Assembly (NCBI GenBank): GCA_003566215.1
Contig: PXEJ01000233.1
Coordinates: 1-8,606 of the forward strand
From: Cyanobacteria bacterium T3Sed10_376R1m
GTDB taxonomy: Bacteria; Cyanobacteriota; Cyanobacteriia; Cyanobacteriales; Cyanobacteriaceae
Length of the DNA: 8,606 nucleotides
Reading direction: 5' to 3'
Part shown: piece by piece, positions 5,936-8,606 of the stretch
Layout of the letters: each line of letters begins with the position of its first letter
Position numbering within the stretch: the stretch's first letter is position 1
Translations under genes and position numbers: made by a program
The notes under the pieces: model-generated
What the model saw: only the letters and a program-made list of their open reading frames with translations
Databases searched by the model: none
Told to the model about the DNA's origin: nothing

Positions 5936-6076
5936 AAAAATCTAGAGTCACAAAAAATACTCTATTAGTAATCTAAAACCTTTAGGATAAAAGAAAATCA
6001 ATAATTCTTAGCAATTTTTGCCCACGGTTAATTGTCCATTATCTTCCATGACTACATTTTTTTCACCTAAATTCTA

Positions 6077-7330
6077 ATGACTGTAAAATCTAATCAAAAA
6101 CACATCCAAGAAACAAAATTAAACAACGGTATAACCCTTGTCGTAATTGAAAATCCCACCACTGAAATTATTGCAGGAAGAATATTTATTCGTAATGCAG
6201 GAAGTCGCTGGGAATCCCCATCCCAAGCGGGGATATTTCACCTTCTAGCTAACGTTATATCAAAAGGAACACAAAAACTATCATCTTTAGAAATCGCCGA
6301 AAGAGTAGAATCTATCGGTGCCGCCCTTAGTACAGATACTTCTAGTGATTATTTTTTACTAAGTCTTAAAACCGTTACCAGTGACTTTGAAGCCATTTTA
6401 TCCCTTGCAGGGGAAATACTTCGTTTCCCTTCCTTTCCCCAAGAAGAGTTAGAATTAGAAAAAAATATTACCCGTCAAAATCTTCTTTCTCAAAAAGAGC
6501 AACCCTTTAACCTTGCTTTTAATCAGTTGCGAGATATGATGTATGGTGAGCATCCCTACGGCTTTTCTATTTTAGGAACAGAAGAAACTATTACCAGTTT
6601 TACGGTAGAAGATTTAAAAATATGTCATCAAAAACATTTTCGTCCTGACAATATTGTCATTAGCCTAGCAGGAAAAATTGACTTAGAACAAGCTACCTTG
6701 ATGGTTAATAAGGTTTTTGGTGATTGGGAAAGCTCACAACATCCCATGCTTTATCCCGTTTCTGATGGAGTAAAACCAAAATCAGAATATCGTAAAATTG
6801 AACAACAAACTCAACAATCCATCATTATGATGGGGTATTTAGCCCCTAGCATGATAAGTGAAGACTATCCAGTTTTAAAGTTAATTAGTACCTATTTAGG
6901 TAATGGTTTGTCTAGTCGTTTGTTTGTGGAATTAAGGGAAAAAAAGGGATTGGCTTATGATGTATCTGCTTTTTATCCTACGAGAATAGAAACTTCTATA
7001 TTCGTAGTATATATGGGTACTGCCCCCATTAACACCAATACTGGTATCGAAGGTCTAAAATTTGAGGTGAACAGATTAAGTGAAGTAACTTTAACTCCAG
7101 AAGAATTACAAACAGCAAAAAATAAATTGTTGGGACAGTATGCCCTCGGAAAACAGACAAATACAGAGTTTGCTCAAATTTTTGGTTGGTATGAAACTCT
7201 AGGTTTAGGAATAAAATACGATCGCACTTTTCAAGAACAGATCAATAATGTTACTACAGAACAAATAAAAATCGTAGCCAATCGTTATTTACGGAATGAT
7301 TGTTTATGTACTTCTATTGTAGGACCATAA
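6077..7330 (+). CDS. M16-family peptidase homologue, non-catalytic subunit type
   Basis: A 417-residue protein with the M16B two-domain plan: LNNGITLVVIENP opening, GSRWESPSQAGIFHLLANVISKGT (about 42-65), YGEHPYGFSILGTEETI in the middle, and GLSSRLFVELREKKGLAYDV near 275-296. In active M16 enzymes the zinc-binding motif is HxxEH, typically HFLEHMLFKGT. Here it is H55-L-L-A58-N59, so the catalytic glutamate and the second histidine ligand are both gone. The second-domain R287/Y294 pair, typical of the non-catalytic partner that helps bind substrate, is kept. It probably works with an active M16 subunit encoded elsewhere, as in bacterial heterodimeric M16B peptidases and mitochondrial processing peptidase. 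No such partner lies beside it. There is no signal peptide. The ATG at 6077 lacks a clear ribosome-binding site. Confidence 0.88.
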   Translation: MTVKSNQKHIQETKLNNGITLVVIENPTTEIIAGRIFIRNAGSRWESPSQAGIFHLLANVISKGTQKLSSLEIAERVESIGAALSTDTSSDYFLLSLKTVTSDFEAILSLAGEILRFPSFPQEELELEKNITRQNLLSQKEQPFNLAFNQLRDMMYGEHPYGFSILGTEETITSFTVEDLKICHQKHFRPDNIVISLAGKIDLEQATLMVNKVFGDWESSQHPMLYPVSDGVKPKSEYRKIEQQTQQSIIMMGYLAPSMISEDYPVLKLISTYLGNGLSSRLFVELREKKGLAYDVSAFYPTRIETSIFVVYMGTAPINTNTGIEGLKFEVNRLSEVTLTPEELQTAKNKLLGQYALGKQTNTEFAQIFGWYETLGLGIKYDRTFQEQINNVTTEQIKIVANRYLRNDCLCTSIVGP

Positions 7331-7384
7331 TTGATAACTCCAAACGGGCTTGGTTGCATTCACTAAAAAAGAGATAAACTTCCT

Positions 7385-7423
7385 ACAAATTGAGCTATCA
7401 ATTTGTTAAGGTACAAGTTGTAC
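7385..7423. promoter_or_regulatory. Two adjacent perfect inverted repeats, candidate operator or weak terminator
   Basis: ACAAATTGA-GCTA-TCAATTTGT (7385-7406, 9-bp arms) is followed four bases later by GTACAA-G-TTGTAC (7411-7423, 6-bp arms around one base). They lie 55-93 bases after the M16 stop and 108-146 before the glycosyltransferase start. The first could be a weak hairpin ending M16 transcripts, although no T-run follows. The second has a single-base centre and cannot form a hairpin with full arms, so it looks more like a dimeric DNA-binding-protein site. Confidence 0.45.
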
Positions 7424-7530
7424 ATAAAAGCGTGTTTTCCTGCTACTTGTGGAGAGATATTAACACCATTATTAATACTTTTTGAATTGTTTTGTTACGT
7501 TTAAAGTTATTTTAATTTACTTTTTATAGA

Positions 7531-8601
7531 ATGCACAAAATATTATTTATGTCAACTCCCGTTGGTGCTTTAAGTTCGGGAATTGGAGGCGGAGTGGAAT
7601 TAACTTTATATAACCTTATTCAAGAGATGCAAAGAAGGGGTTATGACATTACGACGGTTGCTCCGAAAAGTTCTTTTTTTAATAATGCTAAAATAATTGA
7701 AATTGAGGGTAATTTACATATACCAGCTCAAACTCAAAGCCGTGATATTAGTACTATGATGCCTAAAAATTCTGTTTTGGCTAATATGTGGGAATATGCG
7801 AGAAAGGTGCAATCAGAATACCATTTAATTGTTAATTTTGCTTTTGATTGGCTACCTTTTTATTTGACTCCTTTTTTTTCTACTCCCATTGCCCAGTTTA
7901 TTAGTATGGGTTCTCTTTGCGATAGTTTGGACGATATTATGGATCAAACTGCTCAAAAATACCCTGATAATTTTGGAGTTTATACTAAGTCTCAGGCTAA
8001 TACTTTTCCTTTTTCTGATATTTGTAAAATATTGGGAAGTGGTTTGGATTTATCTTTATATGAATTTAATGAACAATGTGAGCAAAAATTGGCTTGGCTG
8101 GGAAGAATTGCTCCCGAAAAAGCCCTTGAAGATGCGGTAAAAGCTTGTGATATTACTCAAGTTCCTTTATTGATTTTTGGCAAAGTTCAAGATGAAAAAT
8201 ACTGGCAAGATATTTTAACTAAATATCCTCATGCTCCTATCGATTATCGTGGTTTTTTGTCCACTGAGGATTTACAACGTGAGTTGAGATTATGTCAGGG
8301 TTTGTTGATGACTCCCCGTTGGATTGAGGCTTTTGGTAATGTTGCGATCGAGGCTCTAGCCTGTGGTGTGCCTGTCATAGCTTATGATAGAGGTGGTCCG
8401 GGGGAAATTGTCGAAGATGGTAAAACGGGTTTTTTGGTTACTCCTGACAGTGTTGAGGAGTTAGTCAATGCCATTAAAAAACTACCGAAAATTAATCGTC
8501 TTGATTGTCGTCTGGTGGTGGAAAAAGAGTATTCTGTGGAAGTATGGGGTGATAGATTTGAGCAGTGGTTTCAAACTTTGATGATAAAACCTTCAATATA
8601 G
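7531..8601 (+). CDS. GT4-family glycosyltransferase, possibly UDP-glucose:tetrahydrobiopterin glucosyltransferase
   Basis: A 356-residue retaining GT-B glycosyltransferase. The N-terminal domain opens KILFMSTPVGALSSGIGGGVELTLYNL, with the GGG loop (19-21) that receives the nucleotide-sugar phosphates. The C-terminal domain has LAWLGRIAPEKALEDAV (a GT4 hallmark) and the E-x7-E motif E266...E274 in EAFGNVAIEALACGVPVIA, followed by GGPGEIVEDGKTGFLV. No membrane segment or signal peptide is seen. The STPVG...GGGVELTL opening and the length match what I remember of cyanobacterial enzymes that glucosylate tetrahydrobiopterin from UDP-glucose, but other GT4 enzymes for lipids or polysaccharides remain possible. 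The ATG at 7531 has no clear Shine-Dalgarno, and the upstream 60 bases are very AT-rich. It stands alone in the window after a 200-bp spacer. Confidence 0.85.
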   Translation: MHKILFMSTPVGALSSGIGGGVELTLYNLIQEMQRRGYDITTVAPKSSFFNNAKIIEIEGNLHIPAQTQSRDISTMMPKNSVLANMWEYARKVQSEYHLIVNFAFDWLPFYLTPFFSTPIAQFISMGSLCDSLDDIMDQTAQKYPDNFGVYTKSQANTFPFSDICKILGSGLDLSLYEFNEQCEQKLAWLGRIAPEKALEDAVKACDITQVPLLIFGKVQDEKYWQDILTKYPHAPIDYRGFLSTEDLQRELRLCQGLLMTPRWIEAFGNVAIEALACGVPVIAYDRGGPGEIVEDGKTGFLVTPDSVEELVNAIKKLPKINRLDCRLVVEKEYSVEVWGDRFEQWFQTLMIKPSI

Positions 8602-8606
8602 AAGAG

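Noticed and set aside
5943..5964. TAGAGT/ACTCTA inverted repeat after the LOG gene
   Set aside because: Only 6 bp with a 10-base A-rich loop and no T-run, so too weak to call a terminator.
7889..8140. 83-codon plus-strand ORF rich in Leu/Ile
   Set aside because: Out-of-frame shadow inside the glycosyltransferase; its hydrophobic look comes from T-rich codons.
1..8606. CRISPR array, tRNA or rRNA genes, prophage, toxin-antitoxin or defence genes
   Set aside because: No direct-repeat/spacer periodicity, no cloverleaf or rRNA-like segment, and no gene with such domains was found on either strand.

Overview
The window looks like chromosomal DNA from an AT-rich cyanobacterium. Support comes from a near-complete chlP (geranylgeranyl reductase of chlorophyll and tocopherol synthesis), a DUF3318 protein known essentially from cyanobacteria, and four GCGATCGC (HIP1) octamers, the repeat enriched in many cyanobacterial genomes. 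The low GC and the chlP sequence would suit a Cyanobacterium/Geminocystis/Synechocystis-type unicellular lineage; that placement is inference.

Layout, left to right. (1) chlP on +, missing only its first few codons. (2) A gene-free stretch carrying what I read as the right end and guide-RNA scaffold of an IS200/IS605-type (TnpB) element, with no tnpB. It runs into the 3' end of a small minus-strand gene for a membrane-anchored hypothetical protein. (3) A likely co-directional pair: the DUF3318 membrane protein and cofG, a radical-SAM enzyme of deazaflavin (Fo) synthesis. (4) A convergent minus-strand alpha/beta hydrolase (lipase-like). (5) A 308-bp divergent spacer with a GC-rich two-hairpin element. 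(6) trxA with a clear intrinsic terminator, then a LOG-family nucleotide-nucleosidase-like gene whose real start is a TTG just after that terminator. (7) An M16-family peptidase homologue that has lost the zinc-binding and catalytic HxxEH motif but keeps the R/Y pair of the non-catalytic partner subunit. (8) A 200-bp spacer with two adjacent perfect inverted repeats. (9) A GT4-family glycosyltransferase resembling cyanobacterial UDP-glucose:tetrahydrobiopterin glucosyltransferases.

The genes do not form one pathway. They are mostly single housekeeping or accessory functions (pigment, redox, cofactor, proteolysis, glycosylation) in short transcription units. I do not see a defence island, prophage, CRISPR array or biosynthetic cluster. 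The items most worth a second look are the orphan TnpB-type RNA scaffold that seems to have supplied the C-terminus of a neighbouring gene, the possible degenerate M48-like layout of DUF3318, the orphan inactive M16 subunit, and sharp base-composition switches inside several genes.
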